From Pollutimonas harenae (GTDB lineage Bacteria > Pseudomonadota > Gammaproteobacteria > Burkholderiales > Burkholderiaceae_B): a stretch of 64,000 bases of DNA. Location: contig NZ_SDQD01000001.1 in NCBI RefSeq assembly GCF_004153685.1, positions 186,001-250,000 of the forward strand, read 5' to 3'. Under the pieces are notes generated by a model, which saw nothing but the letters and a program-made list of their open reading frames with translations, did no database searches and was not told the origin of the DNA. Made by a program: the position numbers and the translations under genes. Shown one piece after another: positions 9,962-18,186 of the stretch (the first letter of the stretch is position 1; the number at the start of each line of letters is the position of its first letter).

Positions 9962-10951
9962 ATGACATTTCCTACTCTTAAACGCTATGGCTGGACTCTG
10001 GTTGCGGCAATCAGCACAAGCGCAGCCTTGCTTGCGCCAGCACAAGCCGCAGACTCATTTCCCACAAGACCAGTAACAATAGTCGTCCCCTTCCCCGCCG
10101 GCGGAACGCCCGATATCATTGCGCGCGTACTGGCCGAAAAAGCCAGCACCAGTCTAGGCCAAACTATCGTGGTCGAAAACAAGGGCGGGGCCGGCGGAAA
10201 TATTGGGGTGAAATACGTCTCCCGCAGCAAACCGGACGGATACACTTTGGTCATGTGCGCCTACAGCTGCGCCGTGGCACCGTCCTTGTACAAGCCCGCT
10301 CCATATAGTATTTCCAATGACTTCAAGGCGGTCATGATGGTTGGAACCGTTCCCAGTGTGCTGGTGGTGAATCCTCAGGTGCCCGCAAAGAACGTCGCTC
10401 AATTCATCGACTATGCCAAAGCAAACCCCAACAAGCTGAACGCCGCCTCTTCCGGCGTAGGCGGCTCGGCGCATCTTGCCCTGGAGTTATTGAAACGTGA
10501 AGCCACGGTTGATATTGCCCACATTCCCTACAAGGGTGCCGGGCAAGTAGCCGGCGACTTGCTTGGTGGACAGGTCGACATGTATTTCGACAATCTGCCC
10601 GCATCACTTGCGAGCATCAAGGAGGGACGTTTGATTGCCATTGCCGTGGCCAGCAAAGAGCGTGCCGCCGCCATTCCTGACGTACCCACTTTTGCGGAAT
10701 CTGGCTACCCCAACATGATCGTGAACCCCTGGTTCGGTCTGCTCGCACCTGCGGGGACACCTACAAATGCCATCAACAAGCTGAATACTGCATTCAACGA
10801 GGCGTTCAAGGCTCCTGAAGTGCAAGAACGCTTGGACCGTCTTGGTGTCAACCTGGCGGGTGGCTCGCCCGACGAGCTGACAGCCTTTCTTGATCAGGAA
10901 ACGGCCACCATCGCCCAACTGATCAAGGAAAACAACATCACGGTTGAATAA
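9962..10951 (+). CDS. Bug-family (TctC-like) periplasmic solute-binding protein
   Basis: 329-aa extracytoplasmic receptor of the tripartite-tricarboxylate family, greatly expanded in Alcaligenaceae. The ATG at 9962 follows GGAGAC; the longer in-frame start at 9743 lies inside the divergent regulator. An N-terminal signal peptide ends near ALLAPAQAA. The family motif VTIVVPFPAGGTPDIIARVLAEK follows, then VVENKGGAGGNIG and KSKPDGYT-like segments. No membrane TctA/TctB genes are adjacent, as is common for orphan Bug receptors. The ligand is unknown; co-location with a hydrolase suggests an organic acid or ester-derived compound. Confidence 0.92.
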   Translation: MTFPTLKRYGWTLVAAISTSAALLAPAQAADSFPTRPVTIVVPFPAGGTPDIIARVLAEKASTSLGQTIVVENKGGAGGNIGVKYVSRSKPDGYTLVMCAYSCAVAPSLYKPAPYSISNDFKAVMMVGTVPSVLVVNPQVPAKNVAQFIDYAKANPNKLNAASSGVGGSAHLALELLKREATVDIAHIPYKGAGQVAGDLLGGQVDMYFDNLPASLASIKEGRLIAIAVASKERAAAIPDVPTFAESGYPNMIVNPWFGLLAPAGTPTNAINKLNTAFNEAFKAPEVQERLDRLGVNLAGGSPDELTAFLDQETATIAQLIKENNITVE

Positions 10952-10956
10952 GGCCC

Positions 10957-11922
10957 ATGCCCGACACTCGGACAAATGCGCCGCTATGCTTGCGTGCAAT
11001 GGGTTCCTTTCATGTAAGCGGCCGTCGTGTACTGCTTGAAGGCCGTCCGCCTTACGTCCGTACCATGAGCGAAGGCGGCGAACCCGTCAGCATCAATCCC
11101 AACGGCAGCTATCTGATTGAGCAGATGTACGTGCAATACTTCCTGCCCCAGCATTCCAATGGCAAGGGCCCATTAGTATTCTGGCACGGTGGGGGCATGA
11201 CGGGTGCAACCTGGGAAACCACACCCGACGGACGTGAGGGCTGGGCCAATTATTTTGTCCGGCAGGGCTGGGACGTCTATGTGTGCGATGCAGTGGAACG
11301 TGGGCGCTCAGGCTTCGCTCCCCACCCGGACATCTGGCCAGAGGGGCCCGTCGTTCAGACGGTGGACGACATACATACACGTTTTCGGATTGGCGACCGC
11401 CCGGGCAGCTACCATACTGACCCCGCCCGGCGCAGCGCCTATCCCGATACCCGCTTCCCGCTGGAGAGCTTTGATACCTTCTGCTTGCAGATGGTCCCGC
11501 GCTGGACACACACCAACACAGCTATGATCGAGGCTTTCCATATACTGCTGAAGCGTATTGGCCGATCGACCATCATCTGCCATTCGCAAGCGGGTCCGCT
11601 GGCCATGATGCTGGCCGCTCAAGCTGGCGACCTGATCAGAGCCCTGGTGGCCATCGAGCCAGCGGGCATCGCATCGCTGGCTCCAGACGCCTACAACACG
11701 CCCACTTTGGTCGTCATGGGCGGCAATATGGCCGACGACAAACGCTGGCAACGATTAAGCCAGAAAATTTCCAGCTTTGCACAACAACACCCCAGCGTAC
11801 AGATTCTTCACCTGGAAGAGCTGGGCATACACGGTAACTCCCATGTGCTGATGATGGATACCAACAGCGACGATATAGCATGCCGGGTCAACGACTGGCT
11901 GAGTCATGCTAGTGGCGTCTGA
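10957..11922 (+). CDS. Alpha/beta-hydrolase (esterase-like)
   Basis: 321 aa starting 5 bases after the Bug gene stop, so it is probably co-transcribed with it. Visible alpha/beta-hydrolase features are LVFWHGGGMTGATWE (oxyanion-hole HGGG motif near residue 75) and the nucleophile elbow TIICHSQAGPLA near residue 206, where the usual G-x-S-x-G has Cys-His-Ser-Gln-Ala-Gly. A late histidine in LGIHGNSHVLM is a candidate for the triad. No signal peptide is evident. The substrate is unknown. The gene converges on the DUF808 gene with a 14-base overlap. Confidence 0.85.
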   Translation: MPDTRTNAPLCLRAMGSFHVSGRRVLLEGRPPYVRTMSEGGEPVSINPNGSYLIEQMYVQYFLPQHSNGKGPLVFWHGGGMTGATWETTPDGREGWANYFVRQGWDVYVCDAVERGRSGFAPHPDIWPEGPVVQTVDDIHTRFRIGDRPGSYHTDPARRSAYPDTRFPLESFDTFCLQMVPRWTHTNTAMIEAFHILLKRIGRSTIICHSQAGPLAMMLAAQAGDLIRALVAIEPAGIASLAPDAYNTPTLVVMGGNMADDKRWQRLSQKISSFAQQHPSVQILHLEELGIHGNSHVLMMDTNSDDIACRVNDWLSHASGV

Positions 11923-12829
11923 AACGTTGCACCACCCAGACCAGCCCAACGGCAAGCAAGCCAGCGACCACACCCAGCACGGCATTAGCCAAAGCAGGGC
12001 CGGCCACCGTAAAGACTCCCTCGATGAAATCAGGCCAAGTGCTTGTGGCCGACATCAGCTTGTGCAGCCATGACTCAAAGCCTGGCAAGCCATGCGCCAA
12101 TATCCCGCCTCCGACCAGAAACATGGCCAGCGTACCAACAATAGAAAGACCCTTCATCAGATACGGCGCCAAGATCAAGATACCGCGTCCGAGGGCGTTC
12201 AATACGACGCTTTCACGCTGACTCAGGTATAACCCCGCGTCGTCCAGCTTGACGACACAAGCCACAAAGCCATACACGCCTATGGTCATGACAATGGCAA
12301 TAACCGATACCACAACCACCTGCGTAGAAAAAGAAGCCATAGCCACCGTGCCCAGCGTGATAGCAATAATCTCGGCAGATAAGATGAAGTCTGTTTTTAT
12401 GGCGCCCTTTATCTTTTGCTGCTCGGGTGTGACTGCGGCAGTAGAGGCGTCGACGGCCAGATTGGCAGCGTCAAGATGGGCGCGATCTTGCGAGTGAAAC
12501 ACACTGTGGAGAATTTTCTCTACGCCTTCATAACATAGGTATATACCCCCCAGCATCAGCAAGGGTGTAATGGCTGCTGGTAAAAATGCACTGATAGCCA
12601 GGGCCAACGGTACGAGAATGAGCTTGTTCAGGAAGGAGCCCTTGGCAACCGCCCACACCACGGGTAGCTCGCGCTTGGCCACCACACCGCTGACTTGTTG
12701 TGCGTTCAAGGCAATATCATCGCCCAGCACGCCCGCTGTTTTCTTGCTGGCCGCCTTGGTCAGCAAAGCGACGTCGTCCAGCACGCTGGCTATATCATCA
12801 AGCAAGGCTAATAAACTGGCACCTGCCAT
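11909..12829 (-). CDS. DUF808 (YedI-like) inner-membrane protein
   Basis: 306 aa. The ATG at 12829 gives the family N-terminus MAGASLLALLDDIASVLDD behind an AGGGGA ribosome-binding site; the longer frame to 12907 adds 26 unconserved residues. KKTAGVLGDDIALNAQQVSG is the conserved family segment. Several membrane helices follow, including LILVPLALAISAFLPAAITPLLMLGG and ILAPYLMKGLSIVGTLAMFLVGGGIL. Function is unknown for the family. The upstream neighbour, read in the same direction, is a small unrecognised protein gene. Confidence 0.85.
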   Translation of the reverse strand: MAGASLLALLDDIASVLDDVALLTKAASKKTAGVLGDDIALNAQQVSGVVAKRELPVVWAVAKGSFLNKLILVPLALAISAFLPAAITPLLMLGGIYLCYEGVEKILHSVFHSQDRAHLDAANLAVDASTAAVTPEQQKIKGAIKTDFILSAEIIAITLGTVAMASFSTQVVVVSVIAIVMTIGVYGFVACVVKLDDAGLYLSQRESVVLNALGRGILILAPYLMKGLSIVGTLAMFLVGGGILAHGLPGFESWLHKLMSATSTWPDFIEGVFTVAGPALANAVLGVVAGLLAVGLVWVVQRFRRH

Positions 12830-12908
12830 ACCATCCCCTAGTCTGTTTTCGACATCGCTATGGTAATGCGAGCCGGCAAATAGCGCGAAGGGTTTTACAC
12901 ATGGCACT

Positions 12909-13319
12909 TTACTCGTGCATGCCGCTCAAGCCTGAGCCAAACAGTCCGCCTTCGTCGAGCAGCTCATAGACTATGCGCTCGTTGGCTGCCAGCCCTCGCC
13001 TGATTGCTGCGGGAATCGATGCCCTGACTTTGCGGCATAGCCCCGGTTTTTCGCGCAGTTCGATATGCAGCCCCATAACTGTACGCACCTCGCCGGAGCT
13101 GGCAGTCACGTCCACCACAACGCCCAGCTGCTTATAAATCAAGGCTTGCATGTGACGTAGGTCGGCCAGGCTGGCAAGACACTCCAGCCGCCGAATCAGC
13201 TTTTTTTCCTCTTCTCGAGTCAGCAACAATACCCGCATGTCGTTATCGGGGCTGGACAACAGTTGCTCTCGTTCGCAGATGCAGGTGCCCGGCGGACACG
13301 CCGTGCGCAAAGATGGCAT
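12909..13319 (-). CDS. Unrecognised 136-aa cytoplasmic protein with CPPGxCxC motif
   Basis: I do not recognise a named family. The protein is 136 aa, soluble, rich in Arg/Leu/Glu. The N-terminus holds CPPGTCICERE (residues 8-18), a dense cysteine motif that could bind a metal; two further cysteines occur at RRLECLAS and GLCRKVR. The middle part (LLTREEEKKLIRRLECLASLADLRHMQALI) is strongly helical. The gene lies 79 bases upstream of the DUF808 start on the same strand and 72 bases downstream of the iclR-type gene, so it could be part of either unit. That it is a real gene is inferred from its tight, non-overlapping fit between neighbours and its ordinary amino-acid composition. Confidence 0.65.
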   Translation of the reverse strand: MPSLRTACPPGTCICEREQLLSSPDNDMRVLLLTREEEKKLIRRLECLASLADLRHMQALIYKQLGVVVDVTASSGEVRTVMGLHIELREKPGLCRKVRASIPAAIRRGLAANERIVYELLDEGGLFGSGLSGMHE

Positions 13320-13391
13320 GGTTCAGGTCGGTTTTCTGATTTCGGATAAAGCTATTCTACGATGCCTGCACTTTGCGGCACCTCTAGAACG

Positions 13392-14159
13392 TCAATACAC
13401 GTTGCGCTGCTGGAATTGCCGAACGGCTTTAAGCAGGAAAGGCGCGAATTTTTCAGCGTAGGACTGTGCCGACCATTCATATGAGGAGCCGGAAATATGC
13501 AAGGCACCATAAGGCACACCACATTCATTGACGACGGCCGCCCCCAGGCCAGTCTCGCCCATGATGAACTCATCGACTGCTTGCGCATAGCCATTCTCGC
13601 GAGCCTTGCGCAACTCAGCCTTGATCGCATCGACGGATGTCAGTGTCTTGGTGGTATGGGCAAACAGTTCTGTTGACAAAAAAAAGGCTTCTTGGCCGGC
13701 CTCGTCAAGTTGCGATAAGTACGCACGTCCACCAGCAGTGCAATATAAGGGGATTCGACGTCCTACCAGCGCAGCATGGTAGTGCTGGTCTTTGGTTTGA
13801 TGCCGCACCACATGCACCAGCTCATTGCCATCGTGCAGCGACAGGCTGATCTTTTCTCCCGTGGCTTTCGACAAATCAAGCATGATGGGGTTCAAAGCCT
13901 CAACCAATTCGTGAGTGCGCAGGAAATGAAAAGTAAGGTCCAGCACACGCTTGCCTAGCCGATAACGTCGCGTAGCGGGATGCTGTTCGAGATAGCCTTC
14001 CACCTGTAGCGTATACGTGTAACGCTGCGCCGCGCTTTTGTCCAAGCCGCTACGCGCCATGATTTCAGTCAAACTCAAATCACCGGGCGTCCCCTTGAAA
14101 CAGTTGAGTACCTGAAAGGCTTTGCCTACGGATCCAACATACAGTGCATTGGTGCTCAC
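13392..14159 (-). CDS. IclR-family transcriptional regulator
   Basis: 255 aa with an N-terminal winged HTH (LSLTEIMARSGLDKSAAQRYTYTL) and a C-terminal ligand-binding domain with typical segments GRRIPLYCTAGGRAYL and GLGAAVVNECGVPYGALHISG. The start is a GTG at 14159 behind a near-perfect AGGAGGAG site. It is divergent from a GntP-type permease across a 135-bp AT-rich gap containing an imperfect dyad, so it likely represses or activates that permease in response to a sugar-acid type ligand. This regulation is inferred from gene arrangement. Confidence 0.92.
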   Translation of the reverse strand: MSTNALYVGSVGKAFQVLNCFKGTPGDLSLTEIMARSGLDKSAAQRYTYTLQVEGYLEQHPATRRYRLGKRVLDLTFHFLRTHELVEALNPIMLDLSKATGEKISLSLHDGNELVHVVRHQTKDQHYHAALVGRRIPLYCTAGGRAYLSQLDEAGQEAFFLSTELFAHTTKTLTSVDAIKAELRKARENGYAQAVDEFIMGETGLGAAVVNECGVPYGALHISGSSYEWSAQSYAEKFAPFLLKAVRQFQQRNVY

Positions 14160-14203
14160 GGCTCCTCCTGTGAAAATAAAATATTTATTATTAATTTATA
14201 ATA

Positions 14204-14229
14204 CCTAATATTATATAGTAATACTTAGG
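14204..14229. promoter_or_regulatory. Candidate IclR operator in the iclR/gntP gap
   Basis: CCTAATATTA (14204-14213) and TAATACTTAGG (14219-14229) form an inverted repeat with a 5-bp spacer and one bulged base. A TATAAT that could be a -10 element for the rightward permease gene lies immediately upstream at 14197-14202, which would place the dyad over the transcription start. A position overlapping the promoter suits a repressor site. Evidence is sequence symmetry and context only. Confidence 0.45.
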
Positions 14230-14243
14230 ATATATAGTGCTGG

Positions 14244-14261
14244 GCCCGTCTTCGGACGGGC
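14244..14261 (+). other. UUCG-tetraloop hairpin in gntP leader
   Basis: GCCCGTC-TTCG-GACGGGC forms a perfect 7-bp stem closed by a C(UUCG)G tetraloop, one of the most stable RNA hairpins. It sits 33 bases upstream of the permease ATG and is not followed by a T-tract, so it is not a normal terminator. It may stabilise the mRNA 5' end or act in a leader control device; function is unknown. Confidence 0.6.
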
Positions 14262-14294
14262 TCAGTTCATTCTCTCAAGGATAAAGCTCACCGT

Positions 14295-15701
14295 ATGACA
14301 AGCACGCTCGCCATTGTTGTTTCTCTTGTTTTATTGATGTACCTGGCCTATCGGGGTATTACGGTACTGCTGCTGGCACCACTGATGGCCGCATTGGCGG
14401 TATTGCTCTCGGGAGATATCGCTTTTTTTCTGCCCATCTATACCGAAACCTTTATGTCGGCGCTGAGCGGCTATGTACTGCAGTTCTTGCCCATCTTTCT
14501 GCTGGGCGCACTATTCGGACAATTAATGGCTGACTCGGGCGCTGCGCACAGCATTTCCCGATGGATAGTTGATCGTCTGGGCGACGAGCATGCCATCTTA
14601 ACGGTCGTGCTGGCCTGCAGCGTTCTGACTTATGGTGGTGTATCACTTTTCGTGGTGGCCTTTGCCATTTATCCCATCGCCATAGACTTGTTCCGCACGG
14701 CAGACATTCCCAAGCGTCTGGTTCCCGCGTCGATCGCCCTCGGTTCGTTCACCTTCACCATGACGGCCCTGCCCGGCACGCCAGCCATCCAGAACGCCAT
14801 TCCTATCCCCTACTACGGCACCAATGTCTTCGCGGCCCCTGGACTGGGGATTATTGCTTCAGCCATAATGCTGGGTGGCGGACTATGGTGGCTACGCTCG
14901 CGGGCAGCTGCAGCTCGTTTGAAAGGCGAGGGCTATGGCCAGCATACCGAGGCGAAAATACTTGGTGCGCAACCGGACGAAAACAATAGCGCCATGTCGC
15001 ATATGCCGCTGGTTCTGGCAATCTTGCCACTCATCCTGGTCATAGGCGTCAACGGTCTGTTTACCTATTTCATTTTCCCCAATATAGACCTCTCTTTCCT
15101 GACAGAAAAATTTCCCAGCGTGTCCCCGGCAAAGATGACAGGACTATGGTCCCTGATCGTAGCCTTGGTTGTTGCTTGTGCAATCTTGGTCATATCGCGC
15201 CTGGGCCACTGGAGCAATCTTAAGGAAACGATAAACAAAGGCGTGTTCGGATTCATGCTGCCACTGTTCAATACTGCCTCTGAAGTCGGGTATGGTGCGG
15301 TTATCGCTGGTCTGGCTGGTTTTGCCATTATTCGCGATGCCGTATTGAACGTGGCGCCCAGCAACCCCCTGATCTCGCAAGCCGTCGCCATGAACGTACT
15401 GGCCGGTATCACGGGTTCATCGTCGGGCGGTCTGAGTATTGCTTTGCAAACCTTGGGCTCAGACTATCTGCGCATGGCACAAGAAGCCGGTATCAGCCCC
15501 GAACTGATGCACCGTGTTGCCGTAATGGCAGCCGGCGGATTCGACACCCTGCCCCATTGCGGCGCCATTATCACTTTGTTGGCCATCTGCAAACTGACTC
15601 ATAAGCAGTCTTATCTGAACATCGCCGCCGTCACCATGGCCATACCGCTGATCGCACTGATTTCAGTCATCGCACTGGGCACGATGTTCGGCAGCTTTTA
15701 A
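14295..15701 (+). CDS. GntP-family permease (gluconate/organic acid:H+ symporter)
   Basis: 468-aa inner-membrane protein with about 12-14 hydrophobic segments starting at the N-terminus. The overall pattern matches GntP-family carriers: SALSGYVLQFLPIFLLGALFGQLM, then SVLTYGGVSLFVVAFAIYPIA, TALPGTPAIQNAIPIPYYGTN and, late, ITGSSSGGLSIAL and GFDTLPHCGAIITLL. The substrate is not determinable; family members carry gluconate, hydroxybutyrate and related acids. It is controlled, by inference, by the divergent IclR regulator. Confidence 0.88.
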   Translation: MTSTLAIVVSLVLLMYLAYRGITVLLLAPLMAALAVLLSGDIAFFLPIYTETFMSALSGYVLQFLPIFLLGALFGQLMADSGAAHSISRWIVDRLGDEHAILTVVLACSVLTYGGVSLFVVAFAIYPIAIDLFRTADIPKRLVPASIALGSFTFTMTALPGTPAIQNAIPIPYYGTNVFAAPGLGIIASAIMLGGGLWWLRSRAAAARLKGEGYGQHTEAKILGAQPDENNSAMSHMPLVLAILPLILVIGVNGLFTYFIFPNIDLSFLTEKFPSVSPAKMTGLWSLIVALVVACAILVISRLGHWSNLKETINKGVFGFMLPLFNTASEVGYGAVIAGLAGFAIIRDAVLNVAPSNPLISQAVAMNVLAGITGSSSGGLSIALQTLGSDYLRMAQEAGISPELMHRVAVMAAGGFDTLPHCGAIITLLAICKLTHKQSYLNIAAVTMAIPLIALISVIALGTMFGSF

Positions 15702-15727
15702 ATTCCGTTCCGGCATCAAAAAGCGGG

Positions 15728-15740
15728 AATTCAAGCGCAA
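15728..15740 (+). promoter_or_regulatory. Ada box upstream of ada
   Basis: The sequence AAT-TCAAGC-GCAA (15728-15740) exactly fits the Ada operator form AAT-N6-GCAA known from E. coli and matches its ada promoter site at nearly every base (AATTCAAGCGCAAGA against AATTAAAGCGCAAGA). It lies 44 bases upstream of the first possible ada start, where an activator site upstream of the -35 region is expected. A TATAGG at 15763-15768 is a candidate -10 element. Confidence 0.75.
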
Positions 15741-15783
15741 GAACCGGATTTATTCCGTTTTGGTATAGGATTACTCTGGAAAC

Positions 15784-16887
15784 ATGTTCAAGTTTTCCAG
15801 GGTGTCCATCATGAATCCGGCTCTTACCTCTGTTGATACCTATGCCACCGACGATGCCCGCTGGCAAGCCGTACAGACGCGCGATCACAACGCCGACACA
15901 CATTTTGTCTACGCCGTCCGCACTACCGGCGTGTATTGCCGACCCAGTTCGTCGGCACGTCTGCCCAAGCGCGAGAACGTAGAATTTTTCAGCTCCGCCG
16001 AAGCGGCTGAAAAAGCGGGCTATCGAGCCAATCGCCGCATCAAGGGCGACCAAACCCGCGTCTCTGCCGCGCGCAGCAAAATGGTCGAACAGGCGTGCCG
16101 CCTGATCCAGACTTCTGAAACGCCACCCAGCCTGGCGCAACTTGCGGCCAAGGCTGGCTTGAGTCCCTTCCATTTCCATCGACTGTTCAAAGCCGAAACA
16201 GGCTTGACGCCCAAAGCCTATATCTCTGCGGACCGTGCCAGCAGATTGCGCCAGGAACTCAATGCAAGCGGAGCCTCGGTAACCAAGGCTATCTACCAGG
16301 CGGGCTTCAACTCCAGCAGCCGCTTTTATGAAACATCCGATCAATTGCTGGGCATGCCAGCCCGCGACTACCGTGCAGGCGGAGCCGGCGCCGCCATCCG
16401 GTTTGCCGTTGGCCAGTGCTCACTGGGCGCCATTCTGGTCGCCCAAAGCCAGCGCGGCATCTGCGCCATCTTGCTAGGCGACGACCCAGACGCACTGGTG
16501 CGCGACCTGCAAGATCAATTTCCCAAAGCGCAGTTGCTGGGCGGCGATGCCCATTTCGAGCAACTGATCGCTCAAGTTGTTGGCTTTATCGAAACACCCG
16601 CACTGGGCCTGAACTTGCCGTTGGATGTGCGCGGTACGGCATTTCAGCAGCGGGTCTGGCAAGCGTTGCAGGAAATTCCTCCGGGCGACACAGTAAGCTA
16701 TAGTGAGCTTGCAGAACGCATAGGTAAGCCCAATGCCGTCAGAGCAGTAGGTACTGCTTGCGGCGCCAACTGCATAGCTGTGGCCATTCCTTGCCATCGC
16801 GTGCTGCGGCGCGACGGCGAGATCTCGGGCTATCGCTGGGGCGCAGAGCGCAAGCGCGAGCTACTGAAGCGAGAATCCAAAAACTGA
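15784..16887 (+). CDS. ada: Ada-type DNA repair methyltransferase/activator with degenerate zinc site
   Basis: 367 aa in the order methylphosphotriester domain (about 20-90), AraC-type helix-turn-helix (about 100-200, PSLAQLAAKAGLSPFHFHRLFK) and O6-alkylguanine-DNA methyltransferase domain (about 205-367). The methyl-accepting cysteine PCHR (C337) is intact. In the N-domain the acceptor Cys equivalent to E. coli C38 is kept (VYCRPS, C52), but the other three zinc ligands are replaced: Ser56, Asn83 and Ile86 stand at C42, C69 and C72, with ungapped flanking conservation. Base repair should persist; zinc-dependent phosphotriester sensing looks lost or altered. An ATG at 15811 is an alternative start that still includes C52. 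Confidence 0.93.
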   Translation: MFKFSRVSIMNPALTSVDTYATDDARWQAVQTRDHNADTHFVYAVRTTGVYCRPSSSARLPKRENVEFFSSAEAAEKAGYRANRRIKGDQTRVSAARSKMVEQACRLIQTSETPPSLAQLAAKAGLSPFHFHRLFKAETGLTPKAYISADRASRLRQELNASGASVTKAIYQAGFNSSSRFYETSDQLLGMPARDYRAGGAGAAIRFAVGQCSLGAILVAQSQRGICAILLGDDPDALVRDLQDQFPKAQLLGGDAHFEQLIAQVVGFIETPALGLNLPLDVRGTAFQQRVWQALQEIPPGDTVSYSELAERIGKPNAVRAVGTACGANCIAVAIPCHRVLRRDGEISGYRWGAERKRELLKRESKN

Positions 16888-16917
16888 AATTACCAAGCGA
16901 AGTCGCAATAGTTGCCC

Positions 16918-18186
16918 ATGACTGATCAAGCCCATACCCCACATGCCCTCATTGTCGGAGCCGGTATTGTTGGCTTATATACCGCATTTCACTTGCGTCG
17001 GGCCGGTTGGCGAGTCCAGATCATGGACCGTGGCGAACCCGGCATGGGCTGCTCGGCCGGAAACGCGGGTGCGCTCAGCTCGGCGTCTGTAGCACCGCTT
17101 GGCATGCCTGGTATTGTGCGCCAGGCACCGCGCATGCTGCTGGACCCATCTGGGCCTTTATCTGTCCCGCCGTACTACTGGCTGACCGCAGCGCCCTGGT
17201 TGCTGCGCTTCATTCAAGCGTCTCGCCCTGAAAATGTTGCGGCTATTTCACAGGCGCTCAGGCATCTGCTGGACCAGGCCATCTCCTGCCATCTGCAAGC
17301 CATGCATCAGTTGGGTGAAGACAGACTCGTACACATCACCGGCCAGCTCCATCTGTATCCAAACGATAAGGCTGCCGCTAAAGACAGCAGCGGCTGGGCT
17401 TTGCGACGCCAGCATGGCATACAGGTAGAAAAGCTGAACTACCCACAAATACAAAGCCTCGAACCTCATATCGGACCACATTATCAATTGGGTTACTTCA
17501 TGCCCGATCAGGGCATGGTCGTCAATCCTTTGCGCCAGGCGCAAGCCCTGGCCACCGCCCTCGCCTCGCAAGGCGTCGAATTTTTACGCGACGAGGCCCT
17601 ATCCTTACAGCGCGAAGAACAGCGGATTACAGGAGTGGTTGGCAGGCAAGGCATGCACAAGGCCGATCATATCGTCGTATGCGCCGGAGCCTGGTCGGCC
17701 AAGTTGTTGCAAGCGCTGGGATATAAGATTCCGCTGGAAACCCAGCGCGGCTATCACCTGACCCTGTCCGACAGCGGCATAGCGCTCAACAGGCCGGTAG
17801 TCGCCGCCGACCGCAAGATTTTTGTGACGCCTATGGAAACCGGCCTGCGGCTGGCGGGTACAGTAGAGTTTGGTGGACTCAACCGCGGCCCCACACAGCG
17901 ACGCCTGAAGCCACTGCTGCAATACGGCAAGCTCTTGCTACCTGAATTGAATACCTCGGCAAAAGCTCAATCATGGATGGGGCACCGCCCTTGCCTGCCC
18001 GATTCACTGCCTGTATTGGGGCCCGCCCAGGCACTTGGCGGCCTATGGCTGAATTTTGGCCACGGTCATCTGGGCCTGACCATGTCGGCCGTCAGCGGCA
18101 AGCTGCTCAGTCAGGCCATGCAGGGTCGCACACCAGATATAGCTTTGGCTCCTTATGCGCTGGAAAGATTCTCCACGCGCCCGTAG
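16918..18186 (+). CDS. FAD-dependent oxidoreductase, D-amino-acid dehydrogenase-like
   Basis: 422 aa with an N-terminal Rossmann FAD motif ALIVGAGIVGLYTAFHLRRAGW (GxGxxG), then CSAGNAGALSSASVAPLGMPG, the pattern of DadA-type amine oxidases, and a C-terminal FAD segment (RPCLPDSLPVLG, LWLNFGHGHLGLTMS). It would oxidise a D-amino acid or related amine and pass electrons to the respiratory chain. The ATG at 16918 was chosen over the TTG at 16912; neither has a strong ribosome-binding site. The last 34 bases overlap the convergent MFS gene. Confidence 0.88.
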   Translation: MTDQAHTPHALIVGAGIVGLYTAFHLRRAGWRVQIMDRGEPGMGCSAGNAGALSSASVAPLGMPGIVRQAPRMLLDPSGPLSVPPYYWLTAAPWLLRFIQASRPENVAAISQALRHLLDQAISCHLQAMHQLGEDRLVHITGQLHLYPNDKAAAKDSSGWALRRQHGIQVEKLNYPQIQSLEPHIGPHYQLGYFMPDQGMVVNPLRQAQALATALASQGVEFLRDEALSLQREEQRITGVVGRQGMHKADHIVVCAGAWSAKLLQALGYKIPLETQRGYHLTLSDSGIALNRPVVAADRKIFVTPMETGLRLAGTVEFGGLNRGPTQRRLKPLLQYGKLLLPELNTSAKAQSWMGHRPCLPDSLPVLGPAQALGGLWLNFGHGHLGLTMSAVSGKLLSQAMQGRTPDIALAPYALERFSTRP

